NCBI GenBank assembly: GCA_009760855.2
Contig: WPIO01000038.1
Location: forward strand, 1,143,001-1,207,000
Source: Cristatella mucedo
Lineage: Eukaryota > Bryozoa > Phylactolaemata > Cristatellidae
Reading direction: 5' to 3'
DNA length: 64,000 nt
Below the pieces are notes generated by a model. The model was not told the origin of the DNA. It saw only the letters and a list, made by a program, of their open reading frames with translations, and searched no databases. The position numbers and the translations under genes were made by a program. This document shows positions 53,501-61,030 of the stretch, piece after piece (position 1 is the stretch's first letter; the number at the start of each line of letters is the position of its first letter).

Positions 53501-54417
53501 CAAGCTGATAAGCTCAACCACCACCAAAAAAGATTTCAATTTAGCGCCACTGACGGCTACATCACTAGACGCCGAGGAGCTGGCATTGCGAGAGATCGCA
53601 TTGGAGGAGTAAGCAGGCTCACGTGTGTTGCCTGTACGCGTGACTTGTGCTTGATTTCGTGAAGTCGAATGCTCTCATTAAAAGCAAATATACGAAGAGA
53701 GATGAGTTCGTGCGTGCACGCCGACGAACGCGTGGACCGTCGAGAGCGTGTCCTCGTAATCCCGCGGCGCTTTTAATGGGCGACCCGGGCGCGCATTCGC
53801 ACCCAGCCGCAGCAGGCAATGGCCCAGGTTTGTAGGGCGCAGCAAGACGACCTCGGAGGTGGCTTTTGACCCCGGCGTCGGTTGACGCCGTGTAAGTAAA
53901 AAAGGAGCGATATCAGCCTGCGCAGCGTCTGCGGGACAACACCTGGGCCTCGCTCTGTATGCTCGACTGCGAAACCCTTCCGATCGCTGGCCCTCTGGCT
54001 GCTGGCTGCTAGCTATCTGTCATCGGTCACTTACATTTGCACGTGACCAATGAGCCGCGTTAGGCGCCGAAAGCTTTTTGCTGTTTCGCGAGCCGCAGCC
54101 ACTCGTCGTATTTTTCAGGTGCTGACGGACACTCAGCCGTGGCACTACCAGTTCCAAGGGACCATCCAGGTGGGCGGCTTTTACAAGCAGTTTAGGAATC
54201 TCAAGTACCTGACGATCAAGGTTAGCGCGGCGAGTTTCTAATATTGGGCCAAAGATGGCGATCTTTGGCGGCAGAGCACGGCCGGCGCACAAGCAGTTGC
54301 ATGCGTGTCGTTCAGGGGTCAGGTCACATGGTGCCTCAGGACAAGCCGGAACTGGCTCTTCTCGTGCTTGCAACGTTTCTGAAAGACACGTCTCGTTTGC
54401 GAAAGGAAAGCCACTGA
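37413..54417 (+). CDS. CTSA: Cathepsin A-like serine carboxypeptidase (peptidase S10), complete, 13 exons
   Basis: A lysosomal or secreted serine carboxypeptidase that removes C-terminal residues at acidic pH; the vertebrate form also stabilises beta-galactosidase and neuraminidase. Exons: 37413-37591, 37714-37825, 40880-40930, 44420-44506, 44943-45101, 45377-45468, 45645-45744, 47768-47932, 48752-48903, 51736-51799, 51934-52023, 54119-54220 and 54316-54417. They total 1,455 nt, 484 residues plus stop, close to human CTSA (480), and every junction keeps frame. Visible features: a signal peptide ending near residue 24, the oxyanion motif [11 protein letters not shown] (residues 75-85), nucleophile Ser173 in GESYAA, Asp399 in NGDADGVCN and His455 in GSGHMVP. 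Sequons include Asn50. One oddity is Ala where the family usually has Gly after GESYA. The introns hold SINEs and LINE fragments but the exons are clean. Retinoid-inducible or vitellogenic-type S10 paralogues are less likely, because the length and block order follow cathepsin A. Confidence 0.94.
37714..37825 (+). CDS. CTSA: CTSA-like exon 2 (oxyanion-hole motif)
   Basis: The acceptor is tctcttag and the donor gtgagt. The exon encodes FVES, then [18 protein letters not shown] and NGPFH. GGPGCSS (residues 79-85) is the S10 family oxyanion loop with its conserved disulfide cysteine. Confidence 0.97.
37826..40879. other. Cathepsin A intron 2, mostly unique AT-rich sequence
   Basis: Apart from the SINE at 39,945-40,100 and a short TTCAGAG tandem near 40,565-40,595, I see no repeat, ORF or exon-like block. 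Confidence 0.7.
39945..40100 (+). repeat. SINE family 1
   Basis: A diverged head (CGACTAAGGTCGTGGGTTGG) and a clean body GGTAGTGATAGCC, GGCTCTTCTGCCGC and GAAGCTGTTAAACCAGCC. It is the only recognisable repeat in cathepsin A intron 2. Confidence 0.78.
40880..40930 (+). CDS. CTSA: CTSA-like exon 3 (51 nt)
   Basis: The acceptor is gttgaag and the donor gtgagt. The exon encodes [17 protein letters not shown], matching the human segment ending NPYSWNL. Both ends are phase 0. The reading frame stays open into the intron, but the next conserved residues are at 44420. Confidence 0.93.
41735..42340 (-). mobile_element. LINE family A fragment (RT tail)
   Basis: The minus strand encodes [14 protein letters not shown] and the upstream RT tail in mixed frames. 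It lies in cathepsin A intron 3 and is truncated at its 3' side. Confidence 0.7.
42760..43250 (-). mobile_element. LINE family A copy (tail and RT C-terminus)
   Basis: The AATAATAAG tail at 42760-42772 is followed by a diverged 3' UTR and the RT tail on the minus strand (LPNYWPIRLGI-like block near 43,110). It lies in cathepsin A intron 3. Confidence 0.7.
44020..44115 (-). mobile_element. LINE family A 3' tail
   Basis: (AAT)n then TTGATATAGCGCCCTCAG and the GGCACTTTAAATTTGCTGC block. It lies about 300 nt upstream of cathepsin A exon 4. Confidence 0.8.
44420..44506 (+). CDS. CTSA: CTSA-like exon 4
   Basis: The acceptor is gtgcttag and the donor gtaagt. The exon encodes [18 protein letters not shown] (residues 115-132), the substrate-pocket block shared by S10 carboxypeptidases, then an acidic stretch. 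Confidence 0.96.
44943..45101 (+). CDS. CTSA: CTSA-like exon 5 (catalytic serine)
   Basis: The acceptor is gcctgcag and the donor gttagt. The exon encodes [12 protein letters not shown] and [17 protein letters not shown]. Ser173 in GESYAA is the predicted nucleophile. The family consensus is GESYAG, so the Ala after SYA is unusual. Confidence 0.96.
45377..45468 (+). CDS. CTSA: CTSA-like exon 6
   Basis: The acceptor is ttttttag and the donor gtaagt. The exon encodes [14 protein letters not shown] and [11 protein letters not shown], matching the human VGNGLSS...[11 protein letters not shown] block. It ends in phase 2. Confidence 0.95.
45645..45744 (+). CDS. CTSA: CTSA-like exon 7 (Cys-rich loop)
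   Basis: The acceptor is ctttacag and the donor gtaagt. The exon encodes [12 protein letters not shown] and a second Cys pair, matching the CC-containing excision-peptide side of cathepsin A. One nucleotide completes the codon from exon 6. Confidence 0.9.
46365..46530 (+). repeat. SINE family 1
   Basis: Head with GGGCGTTCGAATCCTGC (B box near 46,412) and body GGTTGTGATAGCCC, GGCTCTCCTGTTGC and GAGGCTGTTAAACCAGC. It lies in cathepsin A intron 7. Confidence 0.82.
47482..47512. repeat. (CT)n short tract
   Basis: A CT run in cathepsin A intron 7, followed by CT-rich sequence to 47,660. Confidence 0.95.
47768..47932 (+). CDS. CTSA: CTSA-like exon 8
   Basis: The acceptor is tttgtag; the donor gttcgt is weak but keeps frame. 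The exon encodes [15 protein letters not shown], matching human NSGLNIYNLYAPCA. A longer, less conserved helix-rich stretch follows. Confidence 0.88.
48375..48525 (-). repeat. tRNA-derived SINE (family 2) with LINE-like tail
   Basis: On the minus strand: a GGTTTGATCCAGCGGTTAAG head (A-box-like) and GGGCTCGTGCC at the B-box site. The tail GAGATTTAAGTTCTCTTTGG then GCTATATAAATG is clearly related to the 3' end of LINE family A. It lies in cathepsin A intron 8. Confidence 0.8.
48752..48903 (+). CDS. CTSA: CTSA-like exon 9
   Basis: The acceptor is atcttgcag and the donor gtgagt. The exon encodes [15 protein letters not shown], then VRTALHV and GWDIC, matching human PPCTNTTAASTYLNN, VRKALNI and QWDMC. 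A sequon sits at VNST. The exon ends in phase 2. Confidence 0.95.
49005..49300 (-). mobile_element. LINE family A fragment
   Basis: A diverged AAT tail at about 48985-49015, followed on the minus strand by 3' UTR and RT-tail remnants (a THRLQNSRxLxxSSLKxW-like frame). It lies in cathepsin A intron 9. Confidence 0.5.
49742..49830 (+). mobile_element. LINE family A 3' tail with (ATT)n
   Basis: ACAGCAAATGTAAAGCGCC, then GATTGAGTTCTCTGAGGGCG, then (ATT)n at 49803-49829. Confidence 0.85.
50085..50690 (-). mobile_element. LINE 3' end (family B, copy 3, degenerate)
   Basis: It contains the family-B 3' UTR block (TATAGTGCACTCACGGCATAAG region near 50,090) and, upstream on the minus strand, [17 protein letters not shown] and a remnant of the RT tail. 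It lies in cathepsin A intron 9. Confidence 0.7.
51736..51799 (+). CDS. CTSA: CTSA-like exon 10 (64 nt)
   Basis: The acceptor is ctttgcag and the donor gtgcag. The exon encodes [20 protein letters not shown], matching human YRRLYRSMNSQYLKLL. The frame stays open to a stop at 51830, but only splicing at 51799 restores the conserved block in exon 11. Confidence 0.88.
51934..52023 (+). CDS. CTSA: CTSA-like exon 11 (catalytic aspartate)
   Basis: The acceptor is ttgcgaatag and the donor gtacgc. The exon encodes [18 protein letters not shown] and EWFVDAL. Asp399, the second Asp of NGDADG, aligns with the catalytic Asp of cathepsin A. Intron 10 is only 134 nt. Confidence 0.96.
52690..52775 (+). mobile_element. 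LINE family A 3' tail
   Basis: GCAGCAAATGTAAAGCGCC and GAGTTCTCTGAGGACGC, then an ATT tail. It lies in cathepsin A intron 11. Confidence 0.85.
53065..53272 (+). mobile_element. LINE family A 3' UTR and tail
   Basis: Shared 3' UTR with GACCCTGTGCATGTCACC and the GCAGCAAATGTAAATTGCC block, ending in an ATT-rich tail. Confidence 0.85.
53275..53460 (-). mobile_element. LINE family B fragment
   Basis: The minus strand contains a garbled version of the LKTVGDRSFSSAGPRLWNS tail segment. It lies directly beside a family-A LINE tail at 53065-53272, in cathepsin A intron 11. Confidence 0.5.
54119..54220 (+). CDS. CTSA: CTSA-like exon 12
   Basis: The acceptor is tttttcag and the donor gttagc. The exon encodes [20 protein letters not shown] and then LKYLTIK, matching the RRPW...IAGFVKEF...IAFLTIK block of human CTSA. 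Confidence 0.94.
54316..54417 (+). CDS. CTSA: CTSA-like exon 13 (catalytic histidine, stop)
   Basis: The acceptor is gtcgttcag. The exon encodes [19 protein letters not shown] and then ATFLKD, ending at TGA 54415-54417. His455 in GHMVP is the catalytic histidine. A possible polyadenylation signal AATAAA lies at 54755-54760, but it sits in LTR-like sequence. Confidence 0.95.
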   Translation, partial: GSGHMVPQDKPELALLVLATFLKDTSRLRKESH

Positions 54418-54879
54418 GCCCGGCTGCGGACATAGTCTCTTCCGGTGGGCACTAGCCAGCTTAATGGCTGTACTAGTGTCTGACGTCGTCTCGCCTGCTC
54501 CTTATACGATAGAAGCAGCGAAAGAATTTTAACGTGTACCGACTCCTAATTGTCCGCTTCCGCGATTGTCGTGACTACACTTGTTTATTTATACGTTTGC
54601 CCGCGACGTTATGCTTTAATTTGCGACATCGATCTTGTTGGGTCCGCCTGACTCATCCACCCACGGAGCTCTTCCGGTCGAAACAGCGGACCCACTTCCG
54701 GCAGTTGCGTGCAGGCCCGCGGGCTGACCGTGCGGCCTGGTTCCACGTCTCCGCAATAAACGGCATCAGCCTGAGCCGTCTTGATCTGTGCGCGACTGCC
54801 CGCACAAACATAATAGATGTGCTCCGTGAGCGCGGGTCCAAGCAGCCGCCGACGGCTTTTTTTGTTGGGTGTAGCTCGA

Positions 54880-55062
54880 ATTATCGTCGCGGATGGCACA
54901 GAACGCTAGCCGACGTGCAACACCACCAGTTTATCCCACCTCCACACGGAGCAGGGCGAAGCACGAATCTCCTCGCCCCTCTCGCCCACCGGAGTCCTCG
55001 ACTCCCTTTGCAAAATAACCACTAATAGCACGGACCGGCTGCTTACCAAATCGAGTGTCACA
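54880..55062 (-). mobile_element. LTR-like repeat (copy 2)
   Basis: The minus strand shares ATAAACTGGTGGTGTT, GGCTAGCGT and GCGACGATAATT words with the copy at 8,480-8,560, in the same order, between TGTGACA and GCTACA ends. The sequence beyond it (54,600-54,880) is GC-rich and open but unrecognised. Confidence 0.45.
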
Positions 55063-55369
55063 GCCCACTCGTACAGCGATCTGGGGCAGCGTCATCAATT
55101 AAATAAAACCACACTTGGATCGGTAGCTCGTTCCATCTTGACTTCGTTCAGAACCAACTGGGGGCATTTTGACTGTATTAGAACCGGCCACTTGGCGGGC
55201 CACTCTTCCTTACAGCTCCACGATACCGATTGCTTCTGCGGAAACTGATGAACCGCATGCGTCTCACTCGCCGCCAGGACTTCGAGCAAGAGAAGTCTGG
55301 GAAATGCGGCAATGGTTAAATGGCAGCCTCCCCTCTTCTTCTCACCTTACTATGTAATGTAATGTATCT

Positions 55370-56320
55370 CTTTCTGTAACTCCATAAAGCCACAAAGACT
55401 ATGTGGGTGTTACGCAGGAGAGTCTTGTATAGCGCACTCACAGCCTAAGCGGCTTTCGGTATGCATTCGGTAGCCAATAGACTTCGTCTCACGCAAAAGA
55501 AAAAGTGGGAAGCATAGCAGGAAAGTGGGAAGCATAGTCAGGAGAGTAGTTGAGGTAGTGAGTAGCGTGGAAGTAGCCGCTCAGGACCGCTTAAAAGGAT
55601 AAGCAATAGTCGGCAGCAGGAGAGTATTTGTCGTTGCGTATGAGTTGTGGAAGCACGTTCCACAGCCTAGGTCATGCAGAGATAAAGCCTCTGTCGCCAA
55701 CGGTCTTTAAGTGGAGGAATAGAACAGCTAGTTGGTTTTCCATGCAGGACCTAAGGACACAAGGAGGGTGAAATTGGTGTAGCAGTTTAGCTAGGTACGA
55801 AGGAGCCAAGCCGTGGCGGGCCTTGTGGGTCAGCGTAAGAACTTTGCTTTGCATCCATTGATTGACCAGCATCTATCCTAGCTCTTTTAGCGAAGGAGAC
55901 ATGCGCTCAGACCTCTGGTATTTGAAGACTAGCCTTGCAGCTATATTTATAGCCAGCTGCAGTGGCCTAGTTGCTTTCTTTGGTAGCCCACCCAAAAGGA
56001 AACTACAAAGACCAAGCCGAGACAGAACTACGGATCTAGTTGCATCTTTTGCAAGCCACTGCTGAAGACAGCTCTTAATATTAGATGGAGATCGGACGAG
56101 ATGGCTAGCTGTTGGAGCAGTCTTTTGAATGAAGCTTTTAAAATTGAGGCAGCTTTCGAAAACGACACCTACATTTCGAGCACGTGGTGATGGTCGTACA
56201 ACGGCATCACTTATTAGAAGAGCAAAGCTTTATAATCTAGCCACACGCTGAGGGTGTCCTATAAGCAGCAGTTAGGTTTTATCGTCACTTAGTTTCAAGG
56301 AGTTCCCAGAATTGAATGTC
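55370..56320 (-). mobile_element. LINE 3' end (family B, copy 2)
   Basis: Same family and orientation as the copy at 58,857-59,755: HKARHGLAPSYLAKLLHQF, LKTVGDRGF, and the same 3' UTR starting at about 55372 with a TCTGTAAC end. It extends further into the RT region (to about 56,320) but has more frame breaks. Confidence 0.85.
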
Positions 56321-57029
56321 GTAATCGCAATTTAGCGTTTGCAATTACATTGCACAACATGCCTTCGCTTATTAGCAGTTTTCGCAAGCTCGACAAAAGC
56401 TAGTCCGCGAATTATGTTGCGGGCTTTTGTTTATGGCCGTTTGGCCTTTCCGCAGTCGCGCACCGACCCGTTCACGAGCCTTTACCGCCTGTCAGCGAAC
56501 GGGGCGGTGGATGTGGACGAATGCAGGCGACTGATCTTTGCCCGCACCAGCTAGTCGCCATCTTGCGAACCTTTCGCTGGCTGTCTCCCTGCTCGCGGGG
56601 CAAGTCTCCGTCTAGCGTGGCCTCTGGGCGAACTCTGTCAACGAATGAAAATAACAAACGGCCAGCTAAGACTAGGCATTCCGTACCGTCCTCATACGCT
56701 CTCGGGATTTTCACAGGTCAGCCTCGTCTTGTGGTGGAGCGACGGCCTCAAAATGGCCACATGTTTTTCAGTCAGCCGTAGACACAGAAGCCGCACCGAA
56801 TGCTGTCAGGCGCTGAATGCAAGCTATACTTTTATTGCAGCCAGCTGATTGAAATAATTGGTGTATTGATACGTTCCTTCGTCATAATTTTTTGTTTAGC
56901 CACTTCAGATCTTGACCGGTAAAAACATGCTATAGTGATCCTCATGCAAGCATTATTTCACCTAGAATGTGAGCTTGAGAGAATGAGAGTATTCCCGATC
57001 GAAGCTACAAGCTTTCCACAATTGGTTCA

Positions 57030-57205
57030 CCTGCCGCTATGGTGCCCTAAGGAAGGCGGCTGCTTTTCACGACCTCGGAACCGACGTCATGAATTCTAAT
57101 CCTGAGATGGGCGATTCTTTATCGCCGCTGCAAGTGGAGGCGATAGCCGCAAGGGCTCTTCTGTCGCTATGCAAAAGAGGCTGCTAAATCAGCTAGTAAT
57201 ATACT
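57030..57205 (+). repeat. SINE family 1
   Basis: Head with CACGACCTCGGAACC, a diverged B box (GAATTCTAATCC) and a clean body through GAGGCTGCTAAATCAGCTAG. Confidence 0.82.
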
Positions 57206-57324
57206 TATGTCTCCAAAAAGGTAATCCTGCTTGCCACAGAACAGATGATTCTTTATACCCTGAAAAACTTGGCCAATTAAATCAAAATTAAGTTAGAATG
57301 CGCAAGCAGGTCCAGCATAATCTG

Positions 57325-57724
57325 TGTTGTATGAAGGTGTCCCCGGCGGCGGCTATTCTTGTTGGAGTCTTACGGAGACACAGCGGGCGCACGTGAGCAG
57401 TGAACGAGACTCTTCTTTGTTCATCTCAACAGGCACATATATAAGAGCTGTTGTGTGCGCCTGTTGCTTCTCGGCCACTAATGTATGCCCCAACTGCAGC
57501 AGGTGGTTGAGCAATTGACTCGGTGCAGCCTTTGATGTAAGCATGTGGCTCACCACAGATACACTCCTTTATCTGTGATGAGTCAGCCCCTAGCTCGTAT
57601 ATATGTACCCGCTCAGGAAATAAACATCGAGGCTCGTTCATCGCTCACGTTCGCCCGCCCGTATCTTCGCGTCTCCATGAGACTCCACTAGCGCTGCTGC
57701 CACTGGAGACACAGTAACGTAACA
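57325..57724 (+). mobile_element. Possible solo LTR
   Basis: A 400-nt unit with TGTT...AACA ends, a TATA-like CATATATAAGAGC at 57,436, AATAAA at 57,619 and a GC-rich 3' part, which is the layout of an LTR. The flanking 5-mers (ATCTG, GAGCT) do not match, so the boundaries or the call may be wrong. Confidence 0.35.
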
Positions 57725-58494
57725 GAGCTCGACCAATTGCAGCAGACGACACGAAAAACAGCCTGCTTTAGTGGCCCGACGCTGTGCTGCTTCAATGGCT
57801 TAATTATTGGCCAAATGTGAAGCGTGTTCATTAGTGTCAGGCGATTCGCTAATTACAGCAGATTTTCAATTACCGCAAGCGCACACACATGGGAATCTGC
57901 ATCAAGCTTTCGTTGGAAGATGATTGCGATCTGCGGCATTCGTTATAACGGCAAGAGATTTTCTAATTGTCTCTCTGGCATCTGCTCGTTGTTATCTTCA
58001 ACTTGAAACGGATGCAGCTGTTCCTGTTCACCAATCTGGTCTCTGTTATCTTTCGCTTGGATAGGATGCAGCTCTTCCTGCTCGTGCAACTGAACAGGAT
58101 CGACGGTGTGCTCCTGAAATTTCAATAAACTTAGTAAGAGTTCCCATCGTTTTCTGACAAGTAATGAAGCTCAAGTTTAACCTAATTTAATTAAAGCATC
58201 CGTGGTCCCCGGAAAAGGCCCGATAAGCTATGTCATACACAATAGAGAAAAACAATATATATACACATATATATTGGCTCCTTCAAAATCAGAAGTAAAT
58301 ACATACCGGAAAACGAGAAGCCGATACAATGAATTAAACTTTTTTTTAGCCATTTCGTAAGGCACTACTAAAAAAGCAGTAAGACAAAACTTGTAAATCC
58401 CACCTCGAAAAGTTCATTGAGTCGAATTTAGTGATTTATTTTTGTCTTTCCATCGATTTGCTTTCAACAAGTAGACCCTAGTTATTTTGGGACT

Positions 58495-58857
58495 TTTTGC
58501 GATAGGGACTACTCCCTGCTCGATTTTTCGACAGCTTTTGACACCATTGAACACAAAGTTTTTCTATAGCACCTCTCATCTCGCCTGGGCATCACTGGCA
58601 CTGCTCTGCAGTGGTTCAGGTCCTATCTCAGTGGGAGACTCCAGAGTATTGACGTGAGTGGACAAAGATTATCTGAGGTACCTCTGAATTATGGGGTACC
58701 TCAGGGCTCTGTGCTAGGTCCGGTTCTTTTCACGGTTTATACTCTCCCTCTTGCTGACGCGATTGCCAAGCACAATCTAGGCTTTCACTTCTATGCGGAT
58801 GACACTCAGTTGTACCTTTGCCTTGATCCCTCCCAGCATTCGAGCACCTCCTCCGTC
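58495..58857 (+). mobile_element. L2/CR1-like LINE reverse-transcriptase fragment
   Basis: The reading shows the RT core of a non-LTR retrotransposon: a LDFSTAFDT motif near 58516, a SYLSGR block, [15 protein letters not shown], and YADD at 58792-58803 followed by TQLYL. One in-frame TAG near 58567 shows it is dead. The fragment is cut at about 58857, where the 3' end of another LINE copy begins in the opposite orientation. Confidence 0.92.
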
Positions 58858-59755
58858 TGTAACTCCACAAAGTCACAAAGACCATGTGGGTGTTACGCAG
58901 GAGAGTTTTGTATAGCGCACTCACAGCCTAAGCGGCTTTCGGTACGCATTCGTTAGCCAACAGACTTCGTCTCACGCAACAAAGAGAAAGTGGGAAGCAT
59001 AGCAGAGTTAGGAGAGCAGTTGAGGTAGTGAGTAGCATAGAAGTAGCAGCTCAGGACCGCTGAAAATGATGTGCCATAGTCGGCAGTAGGAGAGTACTTG
59101 TCGTTGCGTAAGAATTGTGGAATCGAGTTCCACAGTCTAGGACCTGCAGAGCTAAAGCTTCTGTCACCAACTGTCTTTAAGCGGAGGAATGGGACAGCTA
59201 ATTTGTTGTCCACACAGGACCTCAGGGCACGAACAGGCTGAAACTGATGCAGCAGTTCAGCTAGGTACGAAGGAGCCAAGCCGTGGTAGGCCTTGTGGGT
59301 CAGCGTAAGAACTTTGCTCTGTATCCTTTGCTCAACCGGCAACCATCCTAGCTCTTTCAGCAAAGGTGACCCGTGTTCAAACCGCTGGGACTTGAAGACC
59401 AGCCTTGCAGCCATATTCATAGTCCGCTGTAGTGGCATAATAGCTTTCTTTGGCCGCCCAGCCAAAAGGGATTTACAATAATCCAGCCGAGACAGAACTA
59501 AAGAGCTAGTTAGATTTTTTGCTGTGGGAGACAGCTTCTAATCTTGAATAGGGATCGGATGTGATGGCTAGCTGTAGAGGCAGTCTTCTGAATGAAGCTT
59601 TTGAAATTGAGGCAGCTGTCGAACACGACACCTAAATTACGAGCACGCGGTGAAGGTCGTGCAATAGCATCATCTATTAGAACAGCAAAGCCTTTTAATC
59701 CACACTGTAACACTAGCAGCCATGTAATTTCAGGATTATATATATACAAGTATCT
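58857..59755 (-). mobile_element. LINE 3' end (family B, copy 1): RT C-terminus and 3' UTR
   Basis: The minus strand encodes the conserved tail of L2/CR1-like RT ORFs: ARNLGVVFDS, AARLVFKSQRF, LGWLPVEQRI, LTHKAYHGLAPSYLAELL, LKTVGDRSFSSAGPRLWNS. The 3' UTR contains a block around 58905-58945 shared with the copies at 55.4 kb and 50.1 kb. The element ends near 58857 with a TCTGTAAC-type end. It is damaged by frameshifts near 59480-59520. Confidence 0.9.
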
Positions 59756-60124
59756 TAAACTGGTTTGCTAATATTTTTAAGCTCAGTAGTCGGCTAAAAA
59801 TTAGTTCACGTGAAATATTTACAAGAGGACTCACTATACCAAGCGTAACCAGGGAATTGTTTCTAGAAATGATGCGAATATAGCCAATTTGCTAGCGGCA
59901 GCGGATCTTTGCAGCCCAAATCGTGCAGTGCAATGGTCAGATATAAGCGAGCATTCGGGTCTTCAGCAGAGCTCTGGCTATCCGACTTTGGTCCGATGGT
60001 GAGCTCTGTGGCTCAGCTGTGCTCGTCCTTTCGAGGGACTTAGTCCCACGGCACGTCATCAGTTTCATTTAGGCTAAAAGTTACTGACTGTGCTTATCGT
60101 GCAAAGTTGAATTTATGTAAGTTT

Positions 60125-60158
60125 GATTTCGCTTACGGACTGGATCAGCGGTTAAGGT
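60125..60158 (+). repeat. Truncated family-2 SINE head at the viral junction
   Basis: The words GGATCAGCGGTTAAGGTG (60142-60159) match the 5' head of SINE family 2 (compare the reverse complement of about 48,490-48,515). Everything after the head is missing; the foldback begins instead. This marks the host side of the junction. Confidence 0.65.
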
Positions 60159-60274
60159 GTGATGATAGGAATTTTACCTTTCCCGACGTCGTCTAATTTT
60201 TCGCCAACCTCGGTTTCACCATCGGGTGTCAAAAAATTACCCGATATCGCGAAAGGTAAAATTCCTATCATCAC
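60159..60274. repeat. Terminal-type foldback at the host-virus junction
   Basis: Positions 60159-60182 and 60251-60274 are perfect 24-nt inverted copies of each other. The inner sequence continues as an imperfect stem: another roughly 20 nt pairs with several mismatches, including two TAATTTTT-type stretches, around a loop near 60205-60230. The foldback starts right where a truncated host SINE stops (about 60158) and where AT-rich coding DNA begins. It could be one hairpin end of a linear viral genome, a rearranged terminal inverted repeat of a Polinton-like element, or a junction artefact. Only one end is in the window, so no target-site duplication can be checked. Confidence 0.85.
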
Positions 60275-60301
60275 TAAATTTAATTTTTCATATATTTGTG
60301 T

Positions 60302-61028
60302 ATGGAGATATATTGTATGAAGTGTAAAAAAGTCGACTGATACATTACATGAAGAGTATGTTGAAGTAGATAGCACAAAAGGAATGAGAGGAATGATAAA
60401 AGGAATTTGTACAATCTGTAGTAAAAAGAAATCAAAGTTTGTTAGATTAAGAAGTAGTGTTCCAGTTGCTGTTGGTGAAGGATCTTTATCTCAAGGGAGA
60501 AGGATTGGAAGAAGTGTTGGTGAAGGATCTTTATCACAAGGAAGAAGGATTGGAAGAGGAGTAAGTGAACAACAAATAATTGGTGAGATTAAGAGTGCGA
60601 TAGAAAAACTAAAAAAAAAAATAAAATCATCAGCTTTAACAGATGTAGAAATAAATAATTATATAAAAGAATTAGATATAATAAACTTTAGAGGTGTTTT
60701 TGCAAGAGATGAACTGACAAAGCCATTAGAGAATGAATGTCTTATTTGTAATATAGGAGAATCATACCTTGCAATATATCACTGGGTCGCATTAAAGAAA
60801 GAAGGGTCTAAGTGTTTTTACTTCGATTCTTTTGGAGCACCACCAATGCCAGAGGTAATAAGTTACTTCGGTGATATACCATCTTTTCAAACGTTTCAAC
60901 TGCAAAAGTTCAATCAGAAAGATTGTGGAAAAAGGTGTCTAATCTTCTTAAAACTAATGGAATTAACTGATTTTGGAACAACGATGGAATTATTGATTCG
61001 AATTAAACAAATTATTTACCCTTTATAG
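60302..61028 (+). pseudogene. Adenovirus-type (adenain-like) cysteine protease with N-terminal zinc-ribbon half, frameshifted
   Basis: In Polintons, adintoviruses and adenoviruses this protease cleaves capsid precursors during virion maturation. The main open frame is 60384-61028 (214 residues from Met at 60384). It shows the expected order of catalytic residues: His133 in YHW, Asp148 in FDSFG, Gln174 or Gln178, and Cys181 in DCGKRC, near the C-terminus as in the family. The frame is open upstream to 60321. In a neighbouring frame, an ATG at 60302 encodes a CxxC pair that stops at 60338-60340. The second CxxC pair is at residues 9-12 of the main frame. Together they suggest one zinc ribbon split by a single-base frame change between the A-run at 60326-60331 and about 60341. 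A 15-residue unit is duplicated at residues 30-59. The frameshift may be decay, an assembly error or recoding. Confidence 0.82.
60471..60560 (+). repeat. 45-bp in-frame tandem duplication in the protease gene
   Basis: Two adjacent 45-nt units (60471-60515 and 60516-60560) differ at only a few bases. Each encodes VGEGSLSQGRRIGR plus one variable residue. The duplication lies in the linker between the zinc-ribbon half and the catalytic domain. It adds a basic, glycine-rich repeat that may be a flexible tether. Confidence 0.95.
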
Positions 61029-61030
61029 AA

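Noticed and set aside
54534-55025. A 163-codon plus-strand ORF and overlapping minus-strand ORFs
   Set aside because: It overlaps the LTR-like repeat and GC-rich sequence. I find no recognisable domain, although the minus-strand frame could be retroelement internal sequence.
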